This document shows, one piece after another, positions 1-8,316 of a stretch of 64,000 nt of DNA (position 1 is the first letter of the stretch; each line of letters begins with the position of its first letter). The DNA is from Antarcticirhabdus aurantiaca (GTDB taxonomy: Bacteria > Pseudomonadota > Alphaproteobacteria > Rhizobiales > Rhizobiaceae). The notes under the pieces are model-generated. The model worked only from the letters and a program-made list of their open reading frames with translations, did not search any database and was not told the origin of the DNA. The translations under genes and the position numbers were made by a program. Location: contig NZ_VTOM01000021.1 of assembly GCF_009765365.1 (NCBI RefSeq), positions 1-64,000 of the forward strand, written 5' to 3'.

Positions 1-73
1 CGTCGGAACAGATCGTGATGTTTCGGTCTTGTTCTGGTGGCGAAACCCTTGTGTTGCAGGGCTTTCGCGTTCA

Positions 74-127
74 GGCACTCCCTTGGTAAGGGAGAGGTCG
101 AGAGTTCAATCCTCTCTCGCAGCACCA
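74..127 (+). tRNA. 3' part of tRNA-Thr(GGT), 5' half degenerate
   Basis: A clean tRNA 3' part is visible. The anticodon stem CTCCC/GGGAG (78-82/90-94) encloses the loop TTGGTAA with anticodon GGT. The variable loop is AGGTC, the T-stem GAGAG/CTCTC encloses TTCAATC (100-116), and the acceptor strand TCGCAGC is followed by A and encoded CCA (117-127). The matching 5' acceptor (GCTGCGA) and a normal D-arm with its conserved A and GG are missing. The best 5' partner, GTTGCAG at 53-59, pairs imperfectly and leaves too short a linker. Either this is a degenerate tRNA gene or a tRNA 3' fragment of the kind left by integration of a mobile element. A hairpin (about 41-50 with 58-68) lies where the 5' half should be. 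Confidence 0.45.
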
Positions 128-622
128 GTTTCCTTACATTTCGCAGGCGTTTGGCACCCGAGCTGGGGATGGCTGCGGCGACGGGATCGCCTATTGCTCG
201 ATGGGCGCGGCTCTGCGCTGCCCGTGCCGCGGCACGCAATGCGTTTCCGGCGCGTCGGCGCCGATCGGCGGGCTCCGATCGGGCCACCGCAACTCTTCGG
301 GCCGGGGCGCTGATCGCCAGGGGTGAAGCGGGGGTCTTCGCTCGGGCGCGGAACGAAGCCAGATGGCCAAGCCGAGCCGACAGACAGGTCTGCTGAGAAC
401 GATCAACGTCGATGTCGAGTAGCGCGGGCCCGGCTGATCGTCGGCCGATGCGGCTGCGGCGAACTCTCCAGATTAGCCGGGCATGCGTTCTAGGCTACAG
501 TTTCATTTCCGTCCAAACAGGTATTCTGTAAGCCGCGGGAAAGTCTCGTTCCGCATTCTGGGTACGCCAACTAACCTTAGCGTGAAGCCTTCGAGGTCTC
601 GCGCACTATGCGGTGACTCCTC
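128..622. other. Intergenic stretch of 495 bp, no gene recognised
   Basis: This stretch lies between the tRNA-Thr remnant and the first chemoreceptor gene. Short open frames are present in several phases, but none has a recognisable product, a good ribosome binding site or GC3 bias that sets it apart. The last 150 bases (about 480-600) are less GC-rich and are the likely place for the chemoreceptor promoter. No convincing -35/-10 pair could be assigned by eye. Confidence 0.4.
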
Positions 623-2722
623 GTGCGGTTCTCCATCAAGACAAAGCTTGCCGGCTCTTTCGGCGGCGTTCTCGTTCTTCTCGCGGTATCCGGCATCCTT
701 GGGGTGTCGAGCCTATCCCAGACCAGCGCGATGCTCACGCAATTCGCCGACGGTCCGTTCAAGCAGGTCGAACTCGCCAAGTCGTTGCAGGAAACCGTCA
801 CGGACGCCCGGCGGGCGACGCTGCGGCTCCTCCTCGGATCGTCTTCGGAGGCGGGCTTGCAGGCCAAGGCCGACCTCAAGGCGGACTGGCAGGCCATCGA
901 TCAGCTGGTCGACCAGCTTTTCAGCATGATGTCCGAGGCCGACAGGCAGGCCTCCGGCGACATCGAAGCGATGATGGCCGACCTCAAGGCAGCCGGCGCG
1001 GAAACGGCGGCCCTGGCCGAATCGGCGAACCCGACGGCCGGCAACGTCGCCATGAGCGCGACCAAGCCCGGCTCCGACGCGTTCCTGTCCGCTTCGGCCG
1101 AGCTGCGCGGCGCCATCCTCGATCAGGGCGGGGCTGAGGCCCTCGCCGCGCTCGCGCTCCTGTCGGAGATCCAGACGGACGTCCTTCGCAGCCGGACCTC
1201 GGCCATCGCGTCCGTCGTGCGAACCGATCCGGAACAGATCCAGCGGATCAAGGACGATCTCGGCGAGCTCTTCGCCACGGTCGACGCGCGGTTCGAACAG
1301 TTGGCCCGCCTGCCGGCGGTCCAGCGCAGCCGCGATCTCGTGGAAACGACGCGGGCGGCCTGGGCACAGCTGCAGGCCGCCGAGGCCGAGCAGCTCGCCT
1401 ACGGCGTCAACAACTATTTCGGACGCGCGCTCGAAGCCAACGCGACGAAGTTCGCGCCCTTGTCGGCCAAGCTCAACGAGCGCCTGGAGGCCGTCAACAA
1501 GCGGGCCGCCGAGATCGCCGACGAGTTCCTTGCAAAGGCCGAGAGCAGCTACGCCTCGACGCGCAACCTCATGGTCGCGCTCGCGCTCGCCGCCCTGGTG
1601 GCGGGCGCGTCGGCCGCGGCCTGGCTGTCGCTCTCGATCGGCCGGGGCTTGAACCGTGCGGTGCGGCTGGCCGACGCCATCGGCTCGGGCGACGTGTCCG
1701 AGCGCGTCGAGGCCAAGGGCAGCGACGAGATCGGCGATCTCCTCCGCTCCATCAACGCCATGAGCGAGAAGCTGTCGCACATCGTCTCGGGCGTGCTCGG
1801 CTCGGCGGCGCAGGTCGCCTCGGGCTCGCGCCAGTCGGCGGCGACGGCCGAGCAGCTCTCGTCAGGCTCCACGGAGCAGGCCGCCGCCTCCGAGGAAACC
1901 TCGGCCGCCGTCGAGGAGATGACGGCGAACATCAAGCAGAACGCCGAGAACTCGGCGCAGGCCGAGAAGATCGCCGCGCTTTCGGCCGAGAGCGCCGATC
2001 GCAGCCGGCAGGCCATCTCGGGTTCGCTGGAGGCCATGCGATCCATCGCGGAGCGGGTGCGGGTCGTCCAGGAGATCGCCCGCCAGACCGATCTCCTGGC
2101 CCTCAACGCCGCCATCGAGGCGGCGCGCGCGGGCGCCCACGGCAAGGGCTTCGCGGTCGTCGCTTCGGAAGTGAGGAAGCTGGCCGAGCGTTCGCAGGCC
2201 GCCGCGGCCGAGATCGGCGACTTGTCCGTCGAGACCCTGCAGGCGGCCGAAGAGGCCGGGCGCATGTTCGACAGCCTCCTGCCCGACATCCGGCGCACCG
2301 CCGAGCTCGTCTCGGAAATCTCCGCCGCCTGCCGCGAACAGTCGATCGGCATCGAGCAGATCAACCAGGCCGTGGTCCAGCTCGACCAGGTGACGCAGGC
2401 CAATGCCGGTGCGGCCAACGAGATGACCGCGACGGCCGAGGCGCTGTCGGGCGAGGCGATGAGCCTCAATGAGCGCGCCGGCTTCTTCAAGCTCGACGGA
2501 GCGCCGCAGGTCAGCGCGCCTCGCACCGCGTCGGTTGCGAGCCAGGACTTCCCGTCCGCGGCGGTTCGCTCCGGCGACGCCCGAGCGCTTCAGGCACAGG
2601 CGGCGCGCTTTGCCGGCGGCCGCTCCGCGGCGGCCGAGCCGAGGCAGCCCGCGAAGGCCGCAGCGGTGAGGGGTGTCAGCCTCGATCTCGACGATGCGGG
2701 CTTCGAGCGCATGAGCGGCTGA
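623..2722 (+). CDS. Methyl-accepting chemotaxis protein (first of two paralogues)
   Basis: Membrane chemoreceptor of 699 residues that would signal through CheW/CheA. It starts at GTG 623. An N-terminal membrane helix (residues about 8-30) is followed by a roughly 280-residue all-helical periplasmic sensor region, probably of the helical bimodular or four-helix type. A second membrane helix lies near 313-336, then a HAMP linker and the cytoplasmic coiled coil. The conserved hairpin tip [17 protein letters not shown] is near residues 485-510 and is followed by [18 protein letters not shown]. No cheA, cheW or cheB is adjacent, so the receptor is an orphan that must use a signalling cluster elsewhere. 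It is closely similar in length and sequence to the receptor at 30725-32821, including the C-terminal tail ending FERMSG/FERLSG. The ligand cannot be told from sequence. Confidence 0.93.
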   Translation: MRFSIKTKLAGSFGGVLVLLAVSGILGVSSLSQTSAMLTQFADGPFKQVELAKSLQETVTDARRATLRLLLGSSSEAGLQAKADLKADWQAIDQLVDQLFSMMSEADRQASGDIEAMMADLKAAGAETAALAESANPTAGNVAMSATKPGSDAFLSASAELRGAILDQGGAEALAALALLSEIQTDVLRSRTSAIASVVRTDPEQIQRIKDDLGELFATVDARFEQLARLPAVQRSRDLVETTRAAWAQLQAAEAEQLAYGVNNYFGRALEANATKFAPLSAKLNERLEAVNKRAAEIADEFLAKAESSYASTRNLMVALALAALVAGASAAAWLSLSIGRGLNRAVRLADAIGSGDVSERVEAKGSDEIGDLLRSINAMSEKLSHIVSGVLGSAAQVASGSRQSAATAEQLSSGSTEQAAASEETSAAVEEMTANIKQNAENSAQAEKIAALSAESADRSRQAISGSLEAMRSIAERVRVVQEIARQTDLLALNAAIEAARAGAHGKGFAVVASEVRKLAERSQAAAAEIGDLSVETLQAAEEAGRMFDSLLPDIRRTAELVSEISAACREQSIGIEQINQAVVQLDQVTQANAGAANEMTATAEALSGEAMSLNERAGFFKLDGAPQVSAPRTASVASQDFPSAAVRSGDARALQAQAARFAGGRSAAAEPRQPAKAAAVRGVSLDLDDAGFERMSG

Positions 2723-2762
2723 GACGGCCACCCGGTCTTTCTCACCCGGACACCGGGACAAT

Positions 2763-2792
2763 GGCCGGGCGTCCCGGATCGGGCGCCCGGCC
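2763..2792 (+). terminator. GC-rich hairpin after the chemoreceptor gene
   Basis: A perfect 9-bp stem, GGCCGGGCG (2763-2771) with CGCCCGGCC (2784-2792), encloses a 12-base loop 41 bases after the chemoreceptor stop. No T-run follows, so intrinsic termination is only a guess. Confidence 0.35.
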
Positions 2793-2883
2793 GAGTTGGC
2801 TCCGTAATTTGCGGCCTCACGGTCGGGAACTGGGATCCCGCCACGGTCTTTCTCTTGGGGCACCGATCTCAAGGGAGGTCACG

Positions 2884-3273
2884 ATGAAACCGATCATCAC
2901 GGCGGCTCTCGCCGCCGCCGCCTGCTTCGCGTTCCAGGGCGCCGCGTCCGCGGCTTGCTCGAACGAGACCACCGCCTCGATCGCGGGCGGTACCGGGGAG
3001 GCGATATCCAAGGACGGCCAGCACACGCCGCTGGAAACGGATGCGAACGCGCCCGGCGTGACGCAGTCGCAAGGCGGCACCACCACCAACATGGAGCAGG
3101 CCGAAGCCAGCGCGTCCGGCGCCGTATCTAAGGACGGCTCGACCATGCCGCTCGCCGAAACCAAGGGCGGCGGCGACGTGGCCGTGGCCATGTCCGACCA
3201 GGATGTCGCGGCTCAGCAGAACGGCGACCCGACCGCCGCCGCCACCGCGCAGCAGGAAACCTGCACGAACTGA
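2884..3273 (+). CDS. Small exported protein with an internal SKDG repeat
   Basis: A 129-residue secreted protein with no assigned function. Residues 1-23 form a classical signal peptide (MKP, then an alanine-rich hydrophobic stretch, then ASAA before Cys). The mature part contains two related blocks, GEAISKDGQHTPLET and GAVSKDGSTMPLAE, and is rich in Ala, Thr, Gln and Gly. Two cysteines, one at each end of the mature chain, could form a disulfide. The ATG at 2884 is preceded by a strong GGGAGGT ribosome site. The gene is monocistronic, with a candidate terminator at 3306-3335. Similar small exported proteins occur in Rhizobiales, but I know of no tested role. Confidence 0.75.
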   Translation: MKPIITAALAAAACFAFQGAASAACSNETTASIAGGTGEAISKDGQHTPLETDANAPGVTQSQGGTTTNMEQAEASASGAVSKDGSTMPLAETKGGGDVAVAMSDQDVAAQQNGDPTAAATAQQETCTN

Positions 3274-3305
3274 GGTCGATCGCGCCGCCGGCGACGATGC
3301 GCACC

Positions 3306-3335
3306 ACACTGTCCGGCCCACCCGCCGGGCAGTGT
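3306..3335 (+). terminator. Rho-independent terminator
   Basis: A 12-bp stem with one T-G pair (3306-3317 with 3324-3335) closes a 6-base loop. It is followed by TTGTGTG, about 30 bases after the stop of the small exported protein. It is the best intrinsic-terminator candidate in the window. Confidence 0.6.
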
Positions 3336-3502
3336 TTGTGTGCCCGCCTGCGAGCCGATGCCCGTTCTGCTCGTTCGGGCGGATCGACGACTCCCCTGCG
3401 CGTTGTGTCGCATGCCCTCTCCCGCCCATCGACGGAACACCCCTGATTGATATGTCTCCCTTCGCGTCAACTCGGCGCGGGGGTTGCTCAAGGGGGAGTG
3501 CG

Positions 3503-4777
3503 ATGACCAGGTGGCTCTTGATCGGCGCCTCGCTCGCCGCGATCGGATCGGCGGGGCTCTCGACGCTGGCCGCTTCGGCGCAGACGCCGGTGACGCTGAC
3601 CTTCGCGGCCCATTACAACGACGCGCAGATGGCGCCGCTCACCGCCTGCTTCCGCGCCTACGAGGCGCAGAATCCGAACGTGACGATCGTCTACCAGCAA
3701 TCCAAGATCGAGGACTTCCTCCAGACGCTGCAGACCGCGCGCATCGCCGGCAGCGCGCCCGACATCTACAACGTTTATTCCATCTGGGGCGCCAAGCTCG
3801 TCGGCGACGGCATCCTCGCCGAGCCGCCGGAGGACATGGTCCGCTTCGTGGAGGACAACTACGAGCCGACGACGGTGCGCTCGGCGACGGTCGAGGACGC
3901 CGTCTGGGGCGTGCCAGCGGAAGTCAGCCTCTACCTCCTCGTCTACAACAAGAAGCTGTTCGCAGAGGCCGGCATCGACGAGCCGCCCCGCGACTGGGCC
4001 GGGGTCCTCGCCGCGGCCGAGAAGATCGCCAGGCGCGACGACCTCGGCAAGGTGACGACGGCCGGCTACGCCTTCGGGCCGACGGTCGCCAACGCCACGC
4101 ACCCCTTCCGCACCCTTCTCCTGTCGAAGGGCGTGCCGCTGTTCAACGACGACCTGACCGGCACCAACCTCGCCGACCCCGCCGCGGCCGAGATCCTGTC
4201 GGGCGAGGCGGAGCTGTTCAAGCGCGGCCTCACCAGCGCCTCCAACGTGGTGCGCGACTTCCCCTCGGGATCGGTCGGCATGATGATCGCCGCCAACTGG
4301 TTCGAGCAGACGCTTCGCGAGGGCCTGGGCGAGGCCTTCGACGACACCGTCGGCGTCGCGCCCATTCCCGGCGGGCCGGACTGGAAGACCTACCAGTACT
4401 CCTTCTACCAGGCGGTGGACGCGCAGAGCCCGAACGCGGACGAAGCCTGGAAGCTGATCCGCTGGCTGAACGAGCCGCGCGAGGCGAACAAGCGCTCCTG
4501 CACCGGCGACATGCTGATCGCGCTGGGCTCGCTGACCGCCAACCGCGCCGACATCGCGGCCTCGAACGCCGAGCTCGGCGACGCCTTCTCCACCCCTTAC
4601 GTCGAGGCCCTGTCGAGCGGGCGCGCCGTGCCGGACCCGAACATCCGCCAGACCGCGGAGGCCGACAAGGTGCTGCGCACCGCCATCGAAGAGGTCTGGC
4701 TCGGCCGCATGGACGCGCCGACCGCGCTGGAGCAAGCCGACGAGGCGATCTCGGCCCTCCTCGCCGAACCGTTCTGA
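3503..4777 (+). CDS. Carbohydrate ABC transporter, substrate-binding protein
   Basis: Periplasmic solute-binding protein of 424 residues, family SBP_bac_1 (maltose/sugar-binding type). Residues 1-26 are a signal peptide ending ASAQ. The mature start TPVTLTFAAHYND and the pattern of a long two-lobed domain with aromatic-rich stretches (EVSLYLLVYNKKLF, ANWFEQTL, YSFYQAVDA) fit the family. The ATG at 3503 follows an AGGGGGAG ribosome site; a longer upstream in-frame extension has no signal peptide and was rejected. It is the first gene of a three-gene importer operon with the permeases at 4806 and 5678. The substrate is probably a sugar or sugar alcohol, but it is not readable from sequence. No ATPase gene is in the operon. 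Confidence 0.9.
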   Translation: MTRWLLIGASLAAIGSAGLSTLAASAQTPVTLTFAAHYNDAQMAPLTACFRAYEAQNPNVTIVYQQSKIEDFLQTLQTARIAGSAPDIYNVYSIWGAKLVGDGILAEPPEDMVRFVEDNYEPTTVRSATVEDAVWGVPAEVSLYLLVYNKKLFAEAGIDEPPRDWAGVLAAAEKIARRDDLGKVTTAGYAFGPTVANATHPFRTLLLSKGVPLFNDDLTGTNLADPAAAEILSGEAELFKRGLTSASNVVRDFPSGSVGMMIAANWFEQTLREGLGEAFDDTVGVAPIPGGPDWKTYQYSFYQAVDAQSPNADEAWKLIRWLNEPREANKRSCTGDMLIALGSLTANRADIAASNAELGDAFSTPYVEALSSGRAVPDPNIRQTAEADKVLRTAIEEVWLGRMDAPTALEQADEAISALLAEPF

Positions 4778-4805
4778 GAGCGCGCCCCGACGCGGACGCC
4801 GCTCC

Positions 4806-5681
4806 ATGATCCTGTCCCGGCGCGCGACGCCCTACCTCCTCCTGGCGCCGGTGCTCCTCTTCGCGGCGGTGTTCTTCCTCGTTCCCGTCCTCTTCTCGCT
4901 GGGCCTGTCCTTCTTCTCCTGGAACTCGCTCGGGCGCCCGCGCTTCGTGGGCGCCGCCAACTACGCCTATCTTTTGACCCGCGATCCCCTGTTCTGGACG
5001 ACGCTGCGCAACACCGCGCTCTTCGTCGGGGGCACGATCCTCGTCGGCGTGCCGCTCGCCATGGCGCTCGCGGTCGCGGTCCGGCGCAGCCGCAGGCGGG
5101 CCGTCTGGCGCTCGCTCTACTGGTTGCCGGGCGTCACCAACGTCGCGGCCGTCGCCTATGTCTGGCAGTCGGTGCTGGCCGACCCCTACGGCCTCCTCAA
5201 CCGGACGCTGGCGCTGGCAGGCATTCCCGGTCCCGCCTGGTTGTTCGATCCGGGCACGGCGATGCTCGCCACGATCCTCGTCTTCGTCTGGTTCCATGTC
5301 GGGCAGGACATGCTGCTGCTGTCGGCCGCGCTCGACCAGGTGGACGAGGACTGCGAGGACGCCGCGCGCATCGATGGGGCAAGCCCCTGGGAGGTGTTCC
5401 GCCACGTGACGCTGCCGCTCCTCAAGCCCGCGCTCCTCTTCGTCACGCTGTCCAACCTCGTGAAGGGCGTCGGCTACTTCGCGCTGATGCTGGTCCTGAC
5501 CGGCGGCGGGCCGGTCAACACGACCAACGTCGCGGCCCTCCACATCTACGACCTCGCCTTCGGCCAGCTGAAGCTCGGGCTCGCCGCGGCGGCCGCCTGG
5601 CTCCTCCTCGTCGCGGTCGCGCTGGTCGCCTTCGCGCAGCTCGCCTTCATGCGTCGCGGCGGGCTGGAGGCCTACGGATGA
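4806..5681 (+). CDS. Sugar ABC transporter permease (MalF/UgpA type)
   Basis: Inner-membrane permease of 291 residues with about six membrane helices. The cytoplasmic ATPase-docking EAA loop is clear at residues about 180-200 (EDCEDAARIDGASPWEVFRH, followed by VTLPLLKPAL). It starts 28 bases after the binding-protein gene. Its stop overlaps the next permease start by 4 bp (ATGA), so the two permeases are probably made in equal amounts. It pairs with the permease at 5678-6622 to form the channel for the upstream binding protein. Assignment to the binding-protein-dependent transport family is firm; the substrate is unknown. Confidence 0.92.
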   Translation: MILSRRATPYLLLAPVLLFAAVFFLVPVLFSLGLSFFSWNSLGRPRFVGAANYAYLLTRDPLFWTTLRNTALFVGGTILVGVPLAMALAVAVRRSRRRAVWRSLYWLPGVTNVAAVAYVWQSVLADPYGLLNRTLALAGIPGPAWLFDPGTAMLATILVFVWFHVGQDMLLLSAALDQVDEDCEDAARIDGASPWEVFRHVTLPLLKPALLFVTLSNLVKGVGYFALMLVLTGGGPVNTTNVAALHIYDLAFGQLKLGLAAAAAWLLLVAVALVAFAQLAFMRRGGLEAYG

Positions 5682-6622
5682 CGCTCTCGACGCTGGCCGA
5701 GGAAGCCGTGCCCTCGCGAAGCGCCGCGGCCGACGCGTTCCGCGCCCGGCCCGGCGTCCGGCCGCGGCCGTGGCTGCGGGCCGGGCGCTTCACGGCGCTC
5801 TCGCTCGGCGGCGCGATCATGGTCGCGCCCTTCATCGACATGATCCTGGGCGCCCTGCGCTCGCCGGCCGAACGCCTGGCGCGCCCGCCGGTCTACGTGC
5901 CGGCGGACCCGCAATGGGAGAACTTCGCCGCCGTCTTCCGCGATTTTCCGCTCGGGCTCTGGCTGTTCAACAGCTTCGCTGTCACAATCGCGATCACCTG
6001 CCTTCAGCTCGCCACCAGCACCACCGCGGCCTACGCGCTGGCGAAGTTCCGCTTCCGCGGGCGCGACCTGATCCTGAAGTTCGTCGTGGTGGCGCAGGTC
6101 TTCCCCTTCTTTCTCCTGATCATCCCGCTCTTCATCGTGCTGCGCTACTTTCCGCTCGCCGGCGGCAACGACCTTCTCGGCCAGGGCGGCACCGGGCTCC
6201 TCGACAGCTATGCCGCGCTGATCCTGCCCTTCGCCGTCTCCTGGTACGGCGTGTTTCTCATGCGCCAGTTCATGATCTCGGTGCCGGACGAGCTGATCGA
6301 CGCCGCGCGCATCGACGGGGCGGGGGAGCTGCGCATCCTCTGGTCGGTGGTGCTGCCGCTGGTGCGCCCGGCGCTTCTGACGCTCGGCATCTTCGTCTTC
6401 ATCTACCACTGGAACGAGGTGGTCTGGACGCTGACGGTGACGCGCACCTCGCCCGGCCTCCAGACCGGCCCGGTCGGCATCCACCTCATGCGCGGCGCCT
6501 TCGATTCCGAGCGCGACCTGTCGCTCCAGCAGGCGGCGATCGCCGTCACCGTCCTGCCGGTGATCGTCCTCTTCCTCGCCCTCCAGCGCTTCTACGCGCG
6601 AACCTCGGGGATGAAGGCCTGA
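5678..6622 (+). CDS. Sugar ABC transporter permease (MalG/UgpE type)
   Basis: Second membrane subunit of the importer, 314 residues. A basic, proline-rich cytoplasmic N-terminus precedes six predicted membrane helices. The EAA motif (DELIDAARIDGAGELRILWS, then VVLPLVRPAL) lies near residues 205-235. The C-terminus ends RFYARTSGMKA, typical of this family. It overlaps the preceding gene by 4 bp. The operon ends here, only 4 bp from the tail of the oppositely oriented YcaO gene. No gene for the nucleotide-binding subunit (MsmK/UgpC type) is present. The complex must borrow an ATPase encoded elsewhere, which is known for some sugar importers. Confidence 0.92.
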   Translation: MTLSTLAEEAVPSRSAAADAFRARPGVRPRPWLRAGRFTALSLGGAIMVAPFIDMILGALRSPAERLARPPVYVPADPQWENFAAVFRDFPLGLWLFNSFAVTIAITCLQLATSTTAAYALAKFRFRGRDLILKFVVVAQVFPFFLLIIPLFIVLRYFPLAGGNDLLGQGGTGLLDSYAALILPFAVSWYGVFLMRQFMISVPDELIDAARIDGAGELRILWSVVLPLVRPALLTLGIFVFIYHWNEVVWTLTVTRTSPGLQTGPVGIHLMRGAFDSERDLSLQQAAIAVTVLPVIVLFLALQRFYARTSGMKA

Positions 6623-6626
6623 CGCC

Positions 6627-8129
6627 TCATCCCGCGAGAACGTGCGCGACGTGGTGCGCTTCCGGCTCGCGATAGAGCGGGTAGAGCGGCCCCACCGCCC
6701 ACGCGACCGCCGCGACGTCGAGCATCGGCACGCGGCCGCCGAAGCGCTCGATCGCCTCCGGCGTCAGGCGCACGGGGCGGAGCGTTTTGCTTTCCTCGCC
6801 GAAGCGGACGAGATCGCTGCCCATCTCCAGGAGCTTGCGCGCGCCGCGCTCGCCGATGCGGTTGTAGCTCATGGTCTCGACCTCCAGGCCCGGCACGATG
6901 ACCTTGGCGACGCCGACGCCCGATCCAGGCGCGCCGTCGATCGCGAGGATGTCGAAACCCTCCCGCTCCAGGCGCTGGCGCGCGACGCGGCCGCGCTCGC
7001 GGGTGGTGGCGAGGTTCGCCTCCGGCAGCTCGGTGAAGCGCTTCGTCGTCCGGCGCGAGAAGACGCTGTCGGACAGCGCCGCCTTCAGCCCCTCCGGCGG
7101 CATGGTGGCCCAGGCGGTCATCGCCTCCAGCGCCCGGTTCTCGCCGGAAACGAGGCTCGGCATGGCGGCTTCGAGGAAGCGATCGAGGAAGCCGTCGGGC
7201 GCGACGCGCCGCGCTTCTTCGATGGGCCCATGTGCGTAGGTCTTCCTCACCCGCGCCGAGCAGAATTCGAGGATGGCTTTCCGCAGCGCGACGTTGCGGT
7301 CGGGATCACAGGCCTCGCCGCAGGCGGACAGCATGATCGGCACGCGCGGACCCGAGCCCTCGCGGTCGAAGCCGACGACGTAGAGGTTGGCGAGGCCGAA
7401 CTGGTCGCTGGCGAACTTCGCCATGACCTCGATGCCGAGGGCGTCGAGGCGCGCGAGGAGGCTTGCCACGTCCGGCGCCAGCCCGTCCGACAGGTCCAGC
7501 ACCACGCCGCGATCGAGGGCGCGGAAGACGAGGCCGTTGCCGTCGCGCTGGAGGAGTTCGAGGAGGCCGTGGCCGATCGCCCAGTCGAGGTCCGGCCCCG
7601 CGCCGAGGCCGTTGGTGATCAGCGGCGTGAAGGGCTCGTAGTTCGCCGGCAGCTCGAAGGAGTCGGTCGCGCCGAGATCCGCCGGCACCAGCACCGGCTC
7701 GCCGGTCGATACGCGCCGCGCCTCGATCCAGGCGAGGGGCGTGTCGCGGCCGACCGGGCTGCCGGCCGGCAGGCAGAGGGTGAGGGGATCGGCGATGCCG
7801 CTCGTGCCCACCCTGCCGACGAGGTCGGCATAGCTGCCCATGCGCTTGTCCGTCTTCATCAGCGTCAGCGTCGGCAGGATCGCCTCGGCGATCTCCGCGA
7901 GCGCCCCGATGATCGCCGTGCCCTCGTCCGCCCCGTAGCCGTAGCCGGAGGGCATGTTGCCGGGCATCGTGGGGTCGTCGAGGAAGAGCGACACCTTCCA
8001 GGCCGGCACACCCGTTCTGTCGAGCCCCTGCAGCGGAAAGCCGACGAGGCGGCCGGGCGGCAGCGCCTCGACATAGGCGCGCGCGGCGTCGGGCAGGTCG
8101 GCCGGAAGATCGTGGGTCGAGGCTTGCAT
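6627..8129 (-). CDS. Stand-alone YcaO-domain protein
   Basis: YcaO-family ATP-dependent enzyme of about 500 residues. Family members activate a backbone amide of a peptide or protein with ATP, giving azolines, thioamides or amidines. The acidic Mg-ATP-binding elements are recognisable: GADEGTAIIGALAEIAEAI near residues 66-84, ELLQRDG near 191-197, and a further helix RKAILEFCSARVRKTY. The C-terminus lacks the PxPxP ending of cyclodehydratase YcaOs. I chose ATG 8129, with GGAGA 13 bases upstream, over a longer form reaching 8219. No partner protein (E1-like, TfuA, dehydrogenase) and no obvious precursor peptide lies nearby. The gene is convergent with the sugar importer at 4 bp spacing. The substrate is unknown; a protein-modifying role like that of E. 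coli YcaO is equally possible. Confidence 0.85.
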   Translation of the reverse strand: MQASTHDLPADLPDAARAYVEALPPGRLVGFPLQGLDRTGVPAWKVSLFLDDPTMPGNMPSGYGYGADEGTAIIGALAEIAEAILPTLTLMKTDKRMGSYADLVGRVGTSGIADPLTLCLPAGSPVGRDTPLAWIEARRVSTGEPVLVPADLGATDSFELPANYEPFTPLITNGLGAGPDLDWAIGHGLLELLQRDGNGLVFRALDRGVVLDLSDGLAPDVASLLARLDALGIEVMAKFASDQFGLANLYVVGFDREGSGPRVPIMLSACGEACDPDRNVALRKAILEFCSARVRKTYAHGPIEEARRVAPDGFLDRFLEAAMPSLVSGENRALEAMTAWATMPPEGLKAALSDSVFSRRTTKRFTELPEANLATTRERGRVARQRLEREGFDILAIDGAPGSGVGVAKVIVPGLEVETMSYNRIGERGARKLLEMGSDLVRFGEESKTLRPVRLTPEAIERFGGRVPMLDVAAVAWAVGPLYPLYREPEAHHVAHVLAG

Positions 8130-8248
8130 GAGGGGGCAGGGTCTCCGGGGCGGAATGGGTTCGAACGCCCCTGCAACTAGCGCCCGCCGCCATCCGAACC
8201 GCGCCATGCGACGCAACACCGCTGCGAGAGCGGCCTTGGTGCGGGAAG

Positions 8249-8267
8249 GGGCCGCGCGGTGCGGCCC
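8249..8267. terminator. Short GC hairpin between YcaO and catalase genes
   Basis: A 7-bp perfect stem, GGGCCGC/GCGGCCC, with a 5-base loop. In the plus orientation it is followed by a T-rich run (GTTCCTCTTTTCT), but both flanking genes are on the minus strand. It may act as a catalase-mRNA end without a T-run. Weak candidate. Confidence 0.3.
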
Positions 8268-8316
8268 GTTCCTCTTTTCTCGGCGGGTCGGGCTCGAAGG
8301 CCCGCCGCCCGCTCGA

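Noticed and set aside
1-127. Two-piece tmRNA acceptor fragment
   Set aside because: An anticodon stem-loop with GGT is present, which tmRNA lacks. tRNA-Thr explains it better.
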